From the IMG/VR virus record IMGVR_UViG_3300032241_000243, positions 1-52,958 of that record: DNA of 52,958 nucleotides. One strand, given 5' to 3'. The notes below the pieces were generated by a model. The model was given only the letters and a program-made list of their open reading frames with translations, made no database searches and had not been told where the DNA came from. How positions within the stretch are numbered: position 1 is the stretch's first letter; every line of letters begins with the position of its first letter. Origin of the DNA: a virus. Positions 41,880 to 49,424 of the stretch are shown here, piece after piece. A program made the position numbers and the translations under genes.

Positions 41880-43397
41880 TTAGGATGCGATCATCTGGTT
41901 GATGTTAATAACGACAAACTCAGCAGGATACTCAAGCGCTACACCAACTTGGATGTTGACAATACCGTTTTGAATTGATGCTGAGGTGTTGTTTGTTGCA
42001 TCGCAAAGAACGTAGTAAGAAGAGCCTGGAGTTGCTCCAGCCAATCCACCTTGGTTGCGATACCCATTTAAGAAGGTGCTAATTGCACCAGACAAACGCG
42101 CCCATAGTTTGTCGTCGTTGTTCTCAAACAGTGCGTTTTCAGCAATAGCATCGATGCTCTTTTCAATGTAGATAAGAGAACGACGCATGTTTACATAGCG
42201 GTTTGCTGTGCCATCTTGTTTAAGAGTACGAGCGCCCATTACAACTAGTCCAGCACCAGGTACCTGACGAATTGGGTTTACTGGAGCAACCGAGCCAGTT
42301 CCTCCTGAAGGAAGGCCTAGATTCAAGTTGTCAAGATCTGTTGATGAGAATGAACGCTCTACAGAGATAACACCTGAAAGAGATGCACTAAGTCCTGCTG
42401 GAGCCTTAAACACTCCCTTTGAAGCATCAGTTGCAAGATATAAACCAGCAACCGCTGCGGAAGGTCCTACTAAACGAAGAGCACTGTTACTGCGTCCTAC
42501 TGGGTCTGAAATGTAAATATTAGGATAGTAAACAGCAGTATTGCTTGAAGCCGTTAGTGACTGTGCGAACTCGATTACACCGTCTACAGTTAAACCAGAA
42601 GCAGTCTCTGACACATAAAACGCGTCGTTATTTGCCGACCATGAGATAGCATCAGTAATAACGTCTACTTCTCCTGAAGCCAAGGTTAAAAATAGGTTTG
42701 GTGTAAAGGTAACAAGAGCACGGTTCAATGAATCAAAAGCATGCCATACAGTACTTCCTGTTGAAGCGTATGAGGTGTAGTCTGTTGACACTACCGTGCT
42801 TCCATCTGATCCACTTGCTAGTGGGTAAGGTGCAGAGATAACAGGAGTACCAGAGGCTGTTGCGCTGATCGTAATATACGAAGAAACGTTGTTAATAACG
42901 GTCTCTGCGTAATCAGACTGAGTGGAATCAGCAAACTGAATATTCTGGTACTGCTCAAGAAGAACGTTTCCAGTAGACACTGTGTTATACAAAGCCAATG
43001 TGTAAGTTCCAGAAACTGTTCCAGCACTTAGATTTACATAGTAGTTGTTAGCAGCGGCTCCACGGCTTTTTGCTGTAATAGTAGCAACCGTTGCAGAAGC
43101 AGATGTAACAACGTTCACAGTCGCAGCAGCAGCGTCTGAGTGCATGATGCGCTTTACATAGAGTTCGCGACCACCGTTGTTGAAGAAGGTTGCGATAGCA
43201 AATGTTGCTGGATACGCAGCGTTGTATCCACCAAAGATGCTTGTGAATTGGTACCAAGAAGTGATATAAGTCACTGTTTCTGGACCTTGAGGTAGAGGTG
43301 CAACAACCGCACCTGCAGCGTTTGCTGAAGGGCCTTGTGGCAGTGGTGCAGGTAGGAGTGTCTCTGAAAGGTACACTCCAGGACGACCGTAAGTCAT
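41880..43397 (-). CDS. Contractile tail sheath protein
   Basis: 505 residues. N-terminal 'YGRPGVYLSETLLP', a middle 'WYQFTSIFGGYNAAYPATFAIATFFNNGGRELYVKRIM', and the C-terminal part 'GAGLVVMGARTL-DGTANRYVNMRRSLIYIEKSIDAIAENALFENNDDKLWARL' are standard sheath signatures. This gene defines the phage as contractile-tailed. The middle domain (about 120-260) is a Ser/Thr/Ala-rich surface insertion. The start is ATG with GGAG-type site. Confidence 0.93.
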   Translation of the reverse strand: MTYGRPGVYLSETLLPAPLPQGPSANAAGAVVAPLPQGPETVTYITSWYQFTSIFGGYNAAYPATFAIATFFNNGGRELYVKRIMHSDAAAATVNVVTSASATVATITAKSRGAAANNYYVNLSAGTVSGTYTLALYNTVSTGNVLLEQYQNIQFADSTQSDYAETVINNVSSYITISATASGTPVISAPYPLASGSDGSTVVSTDYTSYASTGSTVWHAFDSLNRALVTFTPNLFLTLASGEVDVITDAISWSANNDAFYVSETASGLTVDGVIEFAQSLTASSNTAVYYPNIYISDPVGRSNSALRLVGPSAAVAGLYLATDASKGVFKAPAGLSASLSGVISVERSFSSTDLDNLNLGLPSGGTGSVAPVNPIRQVPGAGLVVMGARTLKQDGTANRYVNMRRSLIYIEKSIDAIAENALFENNDDKLWARLSGAISTFLNGYRNQGGLAGATPGSSYYVLCDATNNTSASIQNGIVNIQVGVALEYPAEFVVININQMIAS

Positions 43398-43431
43398 TCT
43401 TTCTCCTAACTAGTTTTGGATAGGTTCCGAT

Positions 43432-44100
43432 TTAACCCGAAATAGTTTTACTGGTAATGGCTGTAAAGATTGGTTGTGTTCCTCCTTCAACCAGATCAGA
43501 ATAGCCAGTGAGTCCGACTTGTAGTGCCTTGTACAAGGCTGAGTATTCTGCAGGTGCGATCTCACTTGAGATACGCACTGTGAAAGCGTTTACGAATAAC
43601 CGCTTTCCTGCTTCTGAAATGTCTCTTTTAGAAACATCCAGAACGTCAAGACGACGTACCGTGTTGTCGTCAAGTTCTATTGCTCCCATACGAAGGGGCA
43701 AACGGTTGAACATCAACTCTGCTAACATCTCTCGATCATGGCGCGGTTGACGTGCATAGGTTGTAACTTGGTAGTCAATGTTTACTGGGATAGGCATATC
43801 TATTTCCCAGTTGTTAACATCTGGGTTATAAGCCGTGGTTCCGTCACCTGCAATGGCTGGGTCATCGTAATACGCAGGCTTTACTTTTCCACGCATAGAG
43901 CGCTCAAAGGCTTCAGCGATGTCCACCATGTCAATGGTTATGTATGGGTATTCTTGCTGTCTAATCTGTTCATCGGGTTGCCCAAACCACACGCCAACAT
44001 TGCGGGTCGCAGTTCCTCCTGCGTCTGATTTCTGGTCAGTTACAGTCATGCCTGTTAAAAGATTGCGAAGAGCAGCATCTTCAGATAGTAAAAATGTCAA
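43432..44100 (-). CDS. Tail terminator / sheath-stabiliser-position protein
   Basis: 222 residues. The start is TTG, whose last two bases are in the TGA of the gene before it (TTGA). Region about 1-90 has 'WFGQPDEQIRQQEYPYITIDMVDIAE', followed by beta strands ending 'NIDYQVTTYARQPRHDREMLAELMFNRLP', a pattern I associate with tail terminators. Located upstream of sheath, as gp15-type proteins. Fold not certain. Confidence 0.6.
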   Translation of the reverse strand: MTFLLSEDAALRNLLTGMTVTDQKSDAGGTATRNVGVWFGQPDEQIRQQEYPYITIDMVDIAEAFERSMRGKVKPAYYDDPAIAGDGTTAYNPDVNNWEIDMPIPVNIDYQVTTYARQPRHDREMLAELMFNRLPLRMGAIELDDNTVRRLDVLDVSKRDISEAGKRLFVNAFTVRISSEIAPAEYSALYKALQVGLTGYSDLVEGGTQPIFTAITSKTISG

Positions 44101-44426
44101 AAGAACTTACCCCCTAAGTGCTCAGAAAGTCGTCCTAAAAGAAAGGACTCTGCTTCAGCGCGGTCGCTGTCACGGTTAGCGAAGCGTCGAAGAGCGTAGG
44201 TGGGCTGTTGTCCTGGGGTGCCATACTCTAGGTCTAACGCTTGCGCGTGGTAGGAAGGGTGTACATGAGTAGTAAACCCTTTTTCAGGGTGGTATTTAAC
44301 ATGAAGTCCACTGACAATGTTGTCGGGCCAACCTGCAGCCCTTGCCTCAGAACGTAGTTGGGCAGACATGTAGCGTGTGGTCTCGTGTGCAGAAACGTGC
44401 ACGGCGCGTTGGGTCTTAGACTTCAC
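44097..44426 (-). CDS. Neck/head-tail joining protein (gp10-like)
   Basis: 109 residues from GTG at 44426, overlapping the stop of the gene before it. The sequence has a helix 'AQLRSEARAAGWP', then 'FTTHVHPSYHAQALDLEYGTPGQQPTYALRRF': the conserved 'LEYGTP' pattern of HK97 gp10-type neck proteins, which connect head and tail. Confidence 0.75.
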   Translation of the reverse strand: MKSKTQRAVHVSAHETTRYMSAQLRSEARAAGWPDNIVSGLHVKYHPEKGFTTHVHPSYHAQALDLEYGTPGQQPTYALRRFANRDSDRAEAESFLLGRLSEHLGGKFF

Positions 44427-44599
44427 TTCCGCTTCATCGCTTTCGATGCTACTTTGCCAGCGACATACCCAGCGATAAGAGCAGCGAAAACAGGTTGTTT
44501 CTCTTTTGGACGGAAACCGAAGACACCGCGAATGAAGTTCTCGCGTTCATGCTGATTGTTAATCTCAGCAGCCTCTTCATACCAAGCACGATGTGCCAT
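44423..44599 (-). CDS. Short protein with a membrane-like segment
   Basis: 58 residues, starting at the ATG at 44599; too short for a usual ORF cutoff. Its stop (TGA at 44423-44425) overlaps the GTG of the next gene. After an acidic N-terminal helix it has 'FAALIAGYVAGKVASKAM', an amphipathic or membrane-like helix, ending in Lys/Arg. It may be a neck-associated or leader-type protein. The ribosome binding site is weak, so the start is somewhat uncertain. Confidence 0.6.
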   Translation of the reverse strand: MAHRAWYEEAAEINNQHERENFIRGVFGFRPKEKQPVFAALIAGYVAGKVASKAMKRK

Positions 44600-44670
44600 A
44601 TCTAAACCCCTTTATCGCAACCAGTGGGAACTGTGGCGGACACCAGCGCGGTGTTCCGTTGGTATAAGGG

Positions 44671-44699
44671 TAAAGAAAAAGCCCTGATTTCTCAGGGCT
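44671..44699 (-). terminator. Rho-independent terminator
   Basis: On the minus strand: perfect 8-bp stem (arms 44680-44687 and 44692-44699), 4-base loop, followed by TTTTTCTTTA (44671-44680). This is the best intrinsic terminator in the window. It closes the run of small basic genes to its right and separates it from the tail genes. Confidence 0.9.
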
Positions 44700-44704
44700 A
44701 AGTC

Positions 44705-44827
44705 TTACTTCTTTTTGGATTTAATCTTTTTAGCCAAGGCTTTATCGTTCTTGGCATCTTCCTTTTCGAACTTCTTCTTCTGGGCTGGGGTCATGCCCTT
44801 TTCCCATTTAGAATCTTTATGAGCCAT
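44705..44827 (-). CDS. Small Lys-rich protein
   Basis: 40 residues, strongly basic (Lys about one third), helical; pattern 'KGMTPAQKKKFEKE' with 'KKIKSKKK' end. It is the last gene before the terminator. Too short for usual gene calls, but the start and spacing fit its neighbours (the next gene begins one base away). No known function; like its neighbours, it may bind nucleic acid. Confidence 0.6.
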   Translation of the reverse strand: MAHKDSKWEKGMTPAQKKKFEKEDAKNDKALAKKIKSKKK

Positions 44828-44956
44828 TTACTTCTTCTTGCCCATTTTCTTCATTGAAGCCATTGGCTTAGCAGAGGCTTTCTTAGAACCAGCCTTTGGG
44901 CCTTTGCCGTATCCTGCTTCGCCCTTCTTCTTTCCACATCCACATGACATGCACAT
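44828..44956 (-). CDS. Small Cys/Lys/Gly-rich protein
   Basis: 42 residues. Begins with a compact Cys cluster (C-x2-C-x-C in 'MCMSCGCGKKK'), continues with Gly and Lys, ends with 'MKKMGKKK'. The Cys group may bind a metal. The stop is at 44828, adjacent to the next gene. Unknown function. Confidence 0.6.
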   Translation of the reverse strand: MCMSCGCGKKKGEAGYGKGPKAGSKKASAKPMASMKKMGKKK

Positions 44957-44958
44957 AG

Positions 44959-45123
44959 TTATTTGCCTTTCGATTGTTTTGCTGCCCAAATATTATCGAC
45001 AGCGTTTGGGTAGGGGCGACCCGCCTTTTCAGCGCGAGCCTTAGCCGACGCCTTCTGTCCAGAAGACAGAGGAGTGGACTTCTTTCTTGGGTTCTTCTTC
45101 TCCCAGATTGGCTTACTTGCCAC
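44959..45123 (-). CDS. Small Lys/Arg-rich protein
   Basis: 54 residues from GTG at 45123, whose first base is also the last base of the preceding TAG. The sequence has 'WEKKNPRKKSTPLSSGQKASAKARA' followed by 'GRPYPNAVDN', a conserved motif I recall from other phages' small basic proteins, and a basic end. It is likely translated with the previous gene. Confidence 0.65.
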   Translation of the reverse strand: MASKPIWEKKNPRKKSTPLSSGQKASAKARAEKAGRPYPNAVDNIWAAKQSKGK

Positions 45124-45392
45124 TAGCAGTCCCACTTACGTATGGACTTGTTAATACGACTGTTTGGATCTTTCGCCGTTTTGGAAGAGGTGTTCTTGTC
45201 TTTCATTCCTTCCATTCTGGCACAGAAAGACTTGCGTCGAGCCGCAGACTTTGGAGACTTCGCTGCTTGCTCTTTAGACACAGGAGCCTTAAGGTTATGA
45301 CCTTCTTTTTTAGCAGAAGCCCGCCCCTTAGCATTTAGGCCGCCCTCTGGGTCCTGTCCTTCTTTACGAGTCCATGCAGGTGATTTAGACAT
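45123..45392 (-). CDS. Conserved small basic phage protein
   Basis: 89 residues, basic. Conserved blocks 'PAWTRKEGQDPEGGLNAKGR', 'RRKSFCARM' and 'SRINKSIRKWDC' are familiar from many environmental phages as a small protein family of unknown role. It overlaps the next gene by one base on both sides. Probably nucleic-acid or virion associated. Confidence 0.75.
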   Translation of the reverse strand: MSKSPAWTRKEGQDPEGGLNAKGRASAKKEGHNLKAPVSKEQAAKSPKSAARRKSFCARMEGMKDKNTSSKTAKDPNSRINKSIRKWDC

Positions 45393-45649
45393 TACATTCC
45401 CTTTTTCTTGTGATAAGTCTTAAAAGCAGTCACACCCTGCTTTACAGAGGTAATACCTTTTTTCTCTGTCAAGTTATGAGTAGCACTCGTACCTTTGCGA
45501 TGATGCGTATGGTCAATCATCACATTACCCATCTTGTCTTTATAGACCTTGTGGGTAGAGCGGGGCGCTTTGCCAGGAACACCGATGGTTAATGTTGCAG
45601 GTGGTTCTGGCTTTTCCTCTTTAGGTTTATTACTTTCCGTGTTTGCCAT
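45392..45649 (-). CDS. Small basic protein, paralogue of the next one
   Basis: 85 residues. The C-terminal ~50 residues align with the product of 45630-45851: H-x-V-Y-K, then a G-x-V-x-x-D-H block, then L-T-x-K-x-G-x-x-x-V-K-Q-G-V, then H-K. The N-terminal 30 residues are Pro/Glu/Lys-rich and disordered. The two genes overlap by 20 bases, consistent with tandem duplication. Confidence 0.7.
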   Translation of the reverse strand: MANTESNKPKEEKPEPPATLTIGVPGKAPRSTHKVYKDKMGNVMIDHTHHRKGTSATHNLTEKKGITSVKQGVTAFKTYHKKKGM

Positions 45650-45851
45650 GGGACTTATGCCATTGCTTTACAGAGAGGACACCTTGCTTAACAGTCTTGA
45701 CTCCAGCCTTATCGGTTAGGTCAATCTTGTCCCATTTACCGTTGTTCTTACCTACATGGTCAACAATGACGTCCCCGTCTTTGCGCTTGTAGACACGGTG
45801 ACCTTTGCCGCCTGCTTCAACGAATGCTGGGTTTTCTTTCTTCTTGGCCAT
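45630..45851 (-). CDS. Small basic protein, paralogue of the previous one
   Basis: 73 residues, very Lys/His/Asp/Gly-rich. Shares the 'H-x-V-Y-K / D-H / VKQGV' pattern with its neighbour. Similar in layout to a small beta-rich DNA-binding protein, but no known fold is recognised. The start ATG has a reasonable site and follows the next gene's stop by one codon. Confidence 0.7.
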   Translation of the reverse strand: MAKKKENPAFVEAGGKGHRVYKRKDGDVIVDHVGKNNGKWDKIDLTDKAGVKTVKQGVLSVKQWHKSHGKHGK

Positions 45852-46019
45852 TTACTTTTTCTTTCCAGCCTGTGCCATCTTCTCCATCTTCTTAACGCCG
45901 TACTTCTTCATGCCAGCAGCCGCAGCAACTGCAGCAGGGTTCTTAGCGCCAGACTTCTTAGCCTCTTCTGCAACTTTTTTAAAACGAGATCCTGTACCTA
46001 GGTTTGCTTCTTTAGCCAT
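45852..46019 (-). CDS. Small Lys/Ala-rich conserved protein
   Basis: 55 residues of the pattern 'GTGSRFKKVAEEAKKSGAKNPAAVAAAAGMKKYGVKKMEKMAQAGKKK' (split here: 'GSRFKKVAEEAKK', 'NPAAVAAAAG', 'KKYGVKKMEKMA'). A similar conserved motif, RF-x(n)-GxxNPxAvAAxxGxKKYG, is common in phages. The product is basic and helical. The preceding gene's stop is two bases away. Confidence 0.7.
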   Translation of the reverse strand: MAKEANLGTGSRFKKVAEEAKKSGAKNPAAVAAAAGMKKYGVKKMEKMAQAGKKK

Positions 46020-46020
46020 T

Positions 46021-46170
46021 TTACTTACCTGATTTCTTTCGTTGTTCGGATAGGGCGATTGCTACTGCTTGCTTCTTAGACTTAACGACTGGACCCTTTT
46101 TAGACCCTGAGTGTAACTTACCTTCGTTGTACTCTTTCATGACTTTTTTAATCTTGCCTGTATCAGTCAT
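46021..46170 (-). CDS. DUF6496-like small phage protein
   Basis: 49 residues from ATG at 46170. 'VMKEYNEGKLHSGSKKGPVVKSKKQAVAIALSE' is the family pattern I recall as DUF6496: common in environmental phages, unknown function. It overlaps the acidic gene before it by eight bases (ATGACTGA), with its stop just next to the Lys/Ala-rich gene. Confidence 0.75.
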   Translation of the reverse strand: MTDTGKIKKVMKEYNEGKLHSGSKKGPVVKSKKQAVAIALSEQRKKSGK

Positions 46171-46294
46171 CTTCTTCATCAAAGTCATCCTCATCTGTTA
46201 GGTCGTCGTATAGGTCTTCAGAGATTAAACCTAAATCCAGAAGTTCTTCTAGGCTAGGCTCATCATCAAAGATATCATTCTCATCGTTTGCCAT
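46163..46294 (-). CDS. Small acidic protein
   Basis: 43 residues, strongly acidic (about 20 Asp/Glu), two short hydrophobic patches 'LEELLDLGLI' and 'DLYDDL'. It is the only acidic member of the basic small-gene run and opens it. Such an acidic partner might shield or load basic DNA-binding proteins. Function unknown. Confidence 0.6.
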   Translation of the reverse strand: MANDENDIFDDEPSLEELLDLGLISEDLYDDLTDEDDFDEEDD

Positions 46295-46303
46295 AGCGTC
46301 TCC

Positions 46304-46819
46304 TTAGTTGGCGTAGGCTTGAAATTGTGGGTAGTTAACCAACTCTTCAGAGTTAACTTGGTTGCAGTCAATCGACACAATCGCATAGCGGTTAGCGTAG
46401 AGGCCGCGAGGAGCAACTCGTGTAGGGCGGTAAACGTCGTTCTGGAAGATGATCATATCTTTGATATGGTCGGTTGGGTCAATAATCATGCTTGGGATTA
46501 AACGATTTAGGTCTGCTACAGCCACGGTTAGGCTCATGGTGTCAACTGTGTAAAAGCCTCGCTCATTAGGCTCATTGTCGCCGCGTTGTACTCTGGCAGC
46601 AATTACTGGGAGAATAATAGGGGAGTTCCAACGAAGACCCTGGTTTGTTGTTTGGTTAGACACATCATAAATCGGGTCTACCCAAGTGCTGGAGTTTTCA
46701 GCCAAAGCATTGGGATCCCAAACCCACCAGTCAACCTGGTTACCTACAGGGATGCGAAGATCATCTACTGTACCCTCGTCATTGGACATGGTCTCGTAGT
46801 CAATGGAAAATCGTCCCAT
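46304..46819 (-). CDS. Probable neck/virion protein
   Basis: 171 residues from the ATG at 46819 (GGAG upstream); an ATG at 46837 lacks a site. The sequence has 'DWWVWDPNALAENSSTWVDPIYDVSNQ', 'GLRWNSPIILPVIAARV', 'MSLTVAVADLNRLIPSMI', and 'DVYRPTRVAPRGLYANRYAIVSID'; beta-rich with few Lys. The placement between small basic genes and the zinc-binding gene, near neck genes, suggests a head-tail connector or tail-completion protein. Family not certain. Confidence 0.6.
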   Translation of the reverse strand: MGRFSIDYETMSNDEGTVDDLRIPVGNQVDWWVWDPNALAENSSTWVDPIYDVSNQTTNQGLRWNSPIILPVIAARVQRGDNEPNERGFYTVDTMSLTVAVADLNRLIPSMIIDPTDHIKDMIIFQNDVYRPTRVAPRGLYANRYAIVSIDCNQVNSEELVNYPQFQAYAN

Positions 46820-46878
46820 ACGTTGGTCTCCGCGCATGGATTAAGTATGAGGTATTCATTTTCTAAAAGTGGGTGAAA

Positions 46879-47385
46879 CTATGACCACCCTGCGGTCTGT
46901 GAAATAGCCTGCATGTCAGGTTCGGCGTTTAAACGTAGTTGTTTGTAGGTTCCTCGCTCAAACTCAAAGTCCTCAGTAGTTTGCATAAAGGGGCAAAAAG
47001 TCCGTCCCTGTACCATACAGGGTTCGTGCATGGGCAAATGATCAGATCTTATTTGAATACCCCGTATGCCCTTTACCGAAGTCCAACGAATACATTGTTC
47101 ATCGTCACTAAACTTTACGCCACAGTACCCGCATAACCCTTCTTCGTATACTTTTTTCTCTCGGTCTATAATTAGGCCAAGATTGCTTGGATTAGGATTA
47201 CTTAAAGATGACACATCTTTTCTACCAAATACAGGAACGGATTGCCAAGGTATAGGAAGTCTTTTATGTTTAAATGTAGTTTTGTTGTTTCCTCTACTTA
47301 GGAACTCTTCTGAAAGATCGTAGTAGGGTCTAGGAAGACCGATATGGGCGCTGGACTCGTCAGTCCACTCTTGACGTTTACTCAT
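46879..47385 (-). CDS. Cys/His zinc-binding protein, actinophage type
   Basis: 168 residues. Cys/His pattern: C-G-Y-C-G, then C-I-R-W, then 'DHLPMHEPC', then 'F-C-P-F'. This matches a treble-clef/HNH-like zinc site, with His but lacking an obvious catalytic pair. I recall similar proteins from actinophages without function. Its start is ATG at 47385. The gene precedes the DUF-like pair in the direction of transcription. Confidence 0.6.
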   Translation of the reverse strand: MSKRQEWTDESSAHIGLPRPYYDLSEEFLSRGNNKTTFKHKRLPIPWQSVPVFGRKDVSSLSNPNPSNLGLIIDREKKVYEEGLCGYCGVKFSDDEQCIRWTSVKGIRGIQIRSDHLPMHEPCMVQGRTFCPFMQTTEDFEFERGTYKQLRLNAEPDMQAISQTAGWS

Positions 47386-47401
47386 ACTTTAATAGTTCTT
47401 T

Positions 47402-48106
47402 TTAATCATATTGCTTTTTTTTCCAAAAGTTCTTCTTGTACCAAGAGTCTATTCCCGCTGCTAAGGAGGAGTTTAATGATGCTTCTTTTAACAAGTTAGG
47501 AGAGTATTTTCTTTTCCAGTTTTCTCTCTTAAATAGTAGGACTTGAGCAAAAGGAGTTCCAGCAGGAATTATTCCCTCAAAGTTTGAATCAAAATAAACG
47601 GGTAAATTTCCAGGGTGCATAACAAACTCTCCGTCTAAAACCCCGTTTAAAGTTACAAACGGTAAATCATAACGGTTTAAAGGGTGAACGATAGCCGCGC
47701 TATACCCTTTAGGGATTTTAAATCCTGTTTGTAATTTCCATGCAAACTGGGTTGGATAGCATCCTTTTGGAACAGGTATACTGATGTTGGCCATGGGAAT
47801 ACGTGCGTCCACGACCGTGACGTCTGAAGACGACCAACTTACAGACGGACCCTTTTCAGTTTGCTCTACTGCAATGTCTACTGGAGTTGACAGCATGTAC
47901 CCTGTAGTAAACGCATCTAAGAATGCTACACATGCTTTAACTCCCTTTTTGTGAGGAAGACGAACTAGTGGAACTCTAGTGTCAGTACTATGCATCGGAA
48001 GTTTTTTATACCATTCTGGTATAAATTGTTTTGAAGGAGATACCTTGGGGTACGCTTCAGATGTTACGTAGTGCTCAAAAACAGTTTTTGGTTTAAACCA
48101 CAGCAT
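47402..48106 (-). CDS. Conserved phage protein, first paralogue
   Basis: 234 residues, paralogous to the next gene. Shared blocks: a 'P-x-W-Y-K-K' near the start, 'K-x-C-x-x-F-D-A-x-x-x-G-Y-x-x-x-x-x-V-D', 'P-K-G-Y-S', 'F-E-G-I-I-P-A-G-T-P-x-x-Q-V', 'FKRENWK'. I recall the family from T4-like and cyanophage genomes, with no function known to me. AT-richer than the tail genes. Its start overlaps the previous gene's stop by one base. Confidence 0.7.
   Translation of the reverse strand: MLWFKPKTVFEHYVTSEAYPKVSPSKQFIPEWYKKLPMHSTDTRVPLVRLPHKKGVKACVAFLDAFTTGYMLSTPVDIAVEQTEKGPSVSWSSSDVTVVDARIPMANISIPVPKGCYPTQFAWKLQTGFKIPKGYSAAIVHPLNRYDLPFVTLNGVLDGEFVMHPGNLPVYFDSNFEGIIPAGTPFAQVLLFKRENWKRKYSPNLLKEASLNSSLAAGIDSWYKKNFWKKKQYD
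47550..47591. repeat. 42-bp exact repeat (copy 1 of 2)
   Basis: Identical to 48254-48295, both in the same frame of the paralogous genes, encoding 'DSNFEGIIPAGTP'. The rest of the two genes has diverged more, so the perfect block may reflect gene conversion or strong constraint. Confidence 0.85.
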
Positions 48107-48816
48107 TACTTATACTCCTTTTTAGACCAAAACAATCTTTTATACCTATCATAAAACTTCGTTTCTAGTAATCTTTCTGAAGTCTCTGCATTTTCTGTGG
48201 AAAAATCAATAGCGCTTTTCCAATTCTCTCTTTTAAAAGGTATAACTTGAACTAAAGGAGTTCCAGCAGGAATTATTCCCTCAAAGTTTGAATCATTTAA
48301 AACAAACGGAAAATTAATGCCAGCGTTGTACGTATCTGTATCAACTACTCCCTCAAGAACAGAGAAGTAGACATTTGAGTGGTGAACAGGGGGGATGAAC
48401 AGGCAAGAGTATCCTTTAGGAGTTTTAATGCCCCAAGGGTTTAACCATTTAGGGTAGTGGTTACCACCAGATGCAGGATGGTAAGGGGCCTGTGCTAGGT
48501 TGTGCTCTGGTATTTGACTGGACCTACTACTTAACGTGTATGTCTTCTTACCAAAGCCGTCGTTTGAAACCAACAAATCAACATAAGTAGGGATTATGTA
48601 GCCAGAACATAGTGCATCAAAAACTGGCATACACTTTTTTATAGTCTGGTTCCACTCTTTTGAGATGTGGTTATAGACCCTAGTGGTGCTACCCATATAC
48701 GAATCAGTTTTTTTGTACCAATCAGGAAGGCACGAAGATGCAGGCACAGGAGAGTATCTAGGATCAACGTTGTATATCGGTATAGGGGTAAATTTAATTT
48801 CTTTATTATTTAACAT
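48106..48816 (-). CDS. Conserved phage protein, second paralogue
   Basis: 236 residues with the same layout as its neighbour. Family features 'LPDWYKK', 'KKCMPVFDALCSGYIIPTYVDLLV', 'NPWGIKTPKGYS', 'FEGIIPAGTPLVQVIPFKRENW'. It is the first gene after a promoter-like sequence (48825-48851). AT-rich. The neighbours are a zinc-binding protein and fibre genes, so a virion or host-interaction role is possible, but the family is unknown to me. Confidence 0.7.
   Translation of the reverse strand: MLNNKEIKFTPIPIYNVDPRYSPVPASSCLPDWYKKTDSYMGSTTRVYNHISKEWNQTIKKCMPVFDALCSGYIIPTYVDLLVSNDGFGKKTYTLSSRSSQIPEHNLAQAPYHPASGGNHYPKWLNPWGIKTPKGYSCLFIPPVHHSNVYFSVLEGVVDTDTYNAGINFPFVLNDSNFEGIIPAGTPLVQVIPFKRENWKSAIDFSTENAETSERLLETKFYDRYKRLFWSKKEYK
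48254..48295. repeat. 42-bp exact repeat (copy 2 of 2)
   Basis: Identical to 47550-47591, same strand and frame, in the paralogous gene. Confidence 0.85.
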
Positions 48817-48824
48817 TTGTACAC

Positions 48825-48851
48825 CTTATAGTAGACAACTGCACTAGTCAA
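48825..48851 (-). promoter_or_regulatory. Putative promoter for the paralogue pair
   Basis: On the minus strand: TTGACT (48846-48851), 15-base spacer, TATAAG (48825-48830), about nine bases before the start of the gene at 48816. The boxes are near consensus for a vegetative sigma factor but the spacer is short by two bases. The similar box ACTATAAG lies upstream of the SpoVS gene. Confidence 0.35.
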
Positions 48852-48891
48852 TGCTTGCGCGTGACAGTGCTACAGATTTGAGAGGTAACTC

Positions 48892-49413
48892 TTACGCAGA
48901 AGGTGGGGTATCCGCAGGAGTTGCTGCAGACGCTACCTCTATTTCAATAGGTGCTGGAGGGGCAACTACTGTTGCTTGGAGTGCTTTTTGTCGTGTAGCA
49001 TCACTTTCTAAGACTTCAAGGGGAGTTGGTTGTAAAGAGGCTGAAGTTGTGACCTCAATATCCCCGAGTGTAGTAGTAGGAAGTGTGGCTCTAGTATCAG
49101 GGGAGTTAAACTTTGTGCCATCCCATGTCCAAAGAACTTTAACATCAGGATCTGTAATTATAGGATTAGTTCCTGCTTCAGAACTGAAGTAAGTTGTTTC
49201 AATTTTAATCACAGTGTTGTTGCTGTCTAAAATTGCATACCGAATCTCTGGAGCATCAGAGAATGTTCCATCACTATTTTGTATTTTATTTAGGTAAGGG
49301 GCTTCTTCTCCAGAAACTGTAACAATTGTTTCTGAGGTTTCGATCTCACCATCAGTTTGATGATGGGCAAAAACTACTCCGTCTTTTAAATGTACATAAT
49401 GATTATCTGGCAT
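48892..49413 (-). CDS. Fibre-associated or virion protein, Pro/Thr/Ala-rich tail
   Basis: 173 residues. The first ~100 are beta-rich, with 'HYVHLKDGVVFAHHQTDG' and 'VKVLWTWDGTKFNSP', reminiscent of fibre chaperone/assembly proteins. The last ~50 are a Pro/Ala/Thr tail. It lies among the fibre genes. Function unproven. Confidence 0.5.
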   Translation of the reverse strand: MPDNHYVHLKDGVVFAHHQTDGEIETSETIVTVSGEEAPYLNKIQNSDGTFSDAPEIRYAILDSNNTVIKIETTYFSSEAGTNPIITDPDVKVLWTWDGTKFNSPDTRATLPTTTLGDIEVTTSASLQPTPLEVLESDATRQKALQATVVAPPAPIEIEVASAATPADTPPSA

Positions 49414-49424
49414 TGTATCTCCTA

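Noticed and set aside
44838-46032. Plus-strand open frames opposite the lysine-rich genes
   Set aside because: They are mirror readings (Phe/Leu/Ser-rich) of the Lys-rich minus-strand genes, and lack ribosome binding sites.
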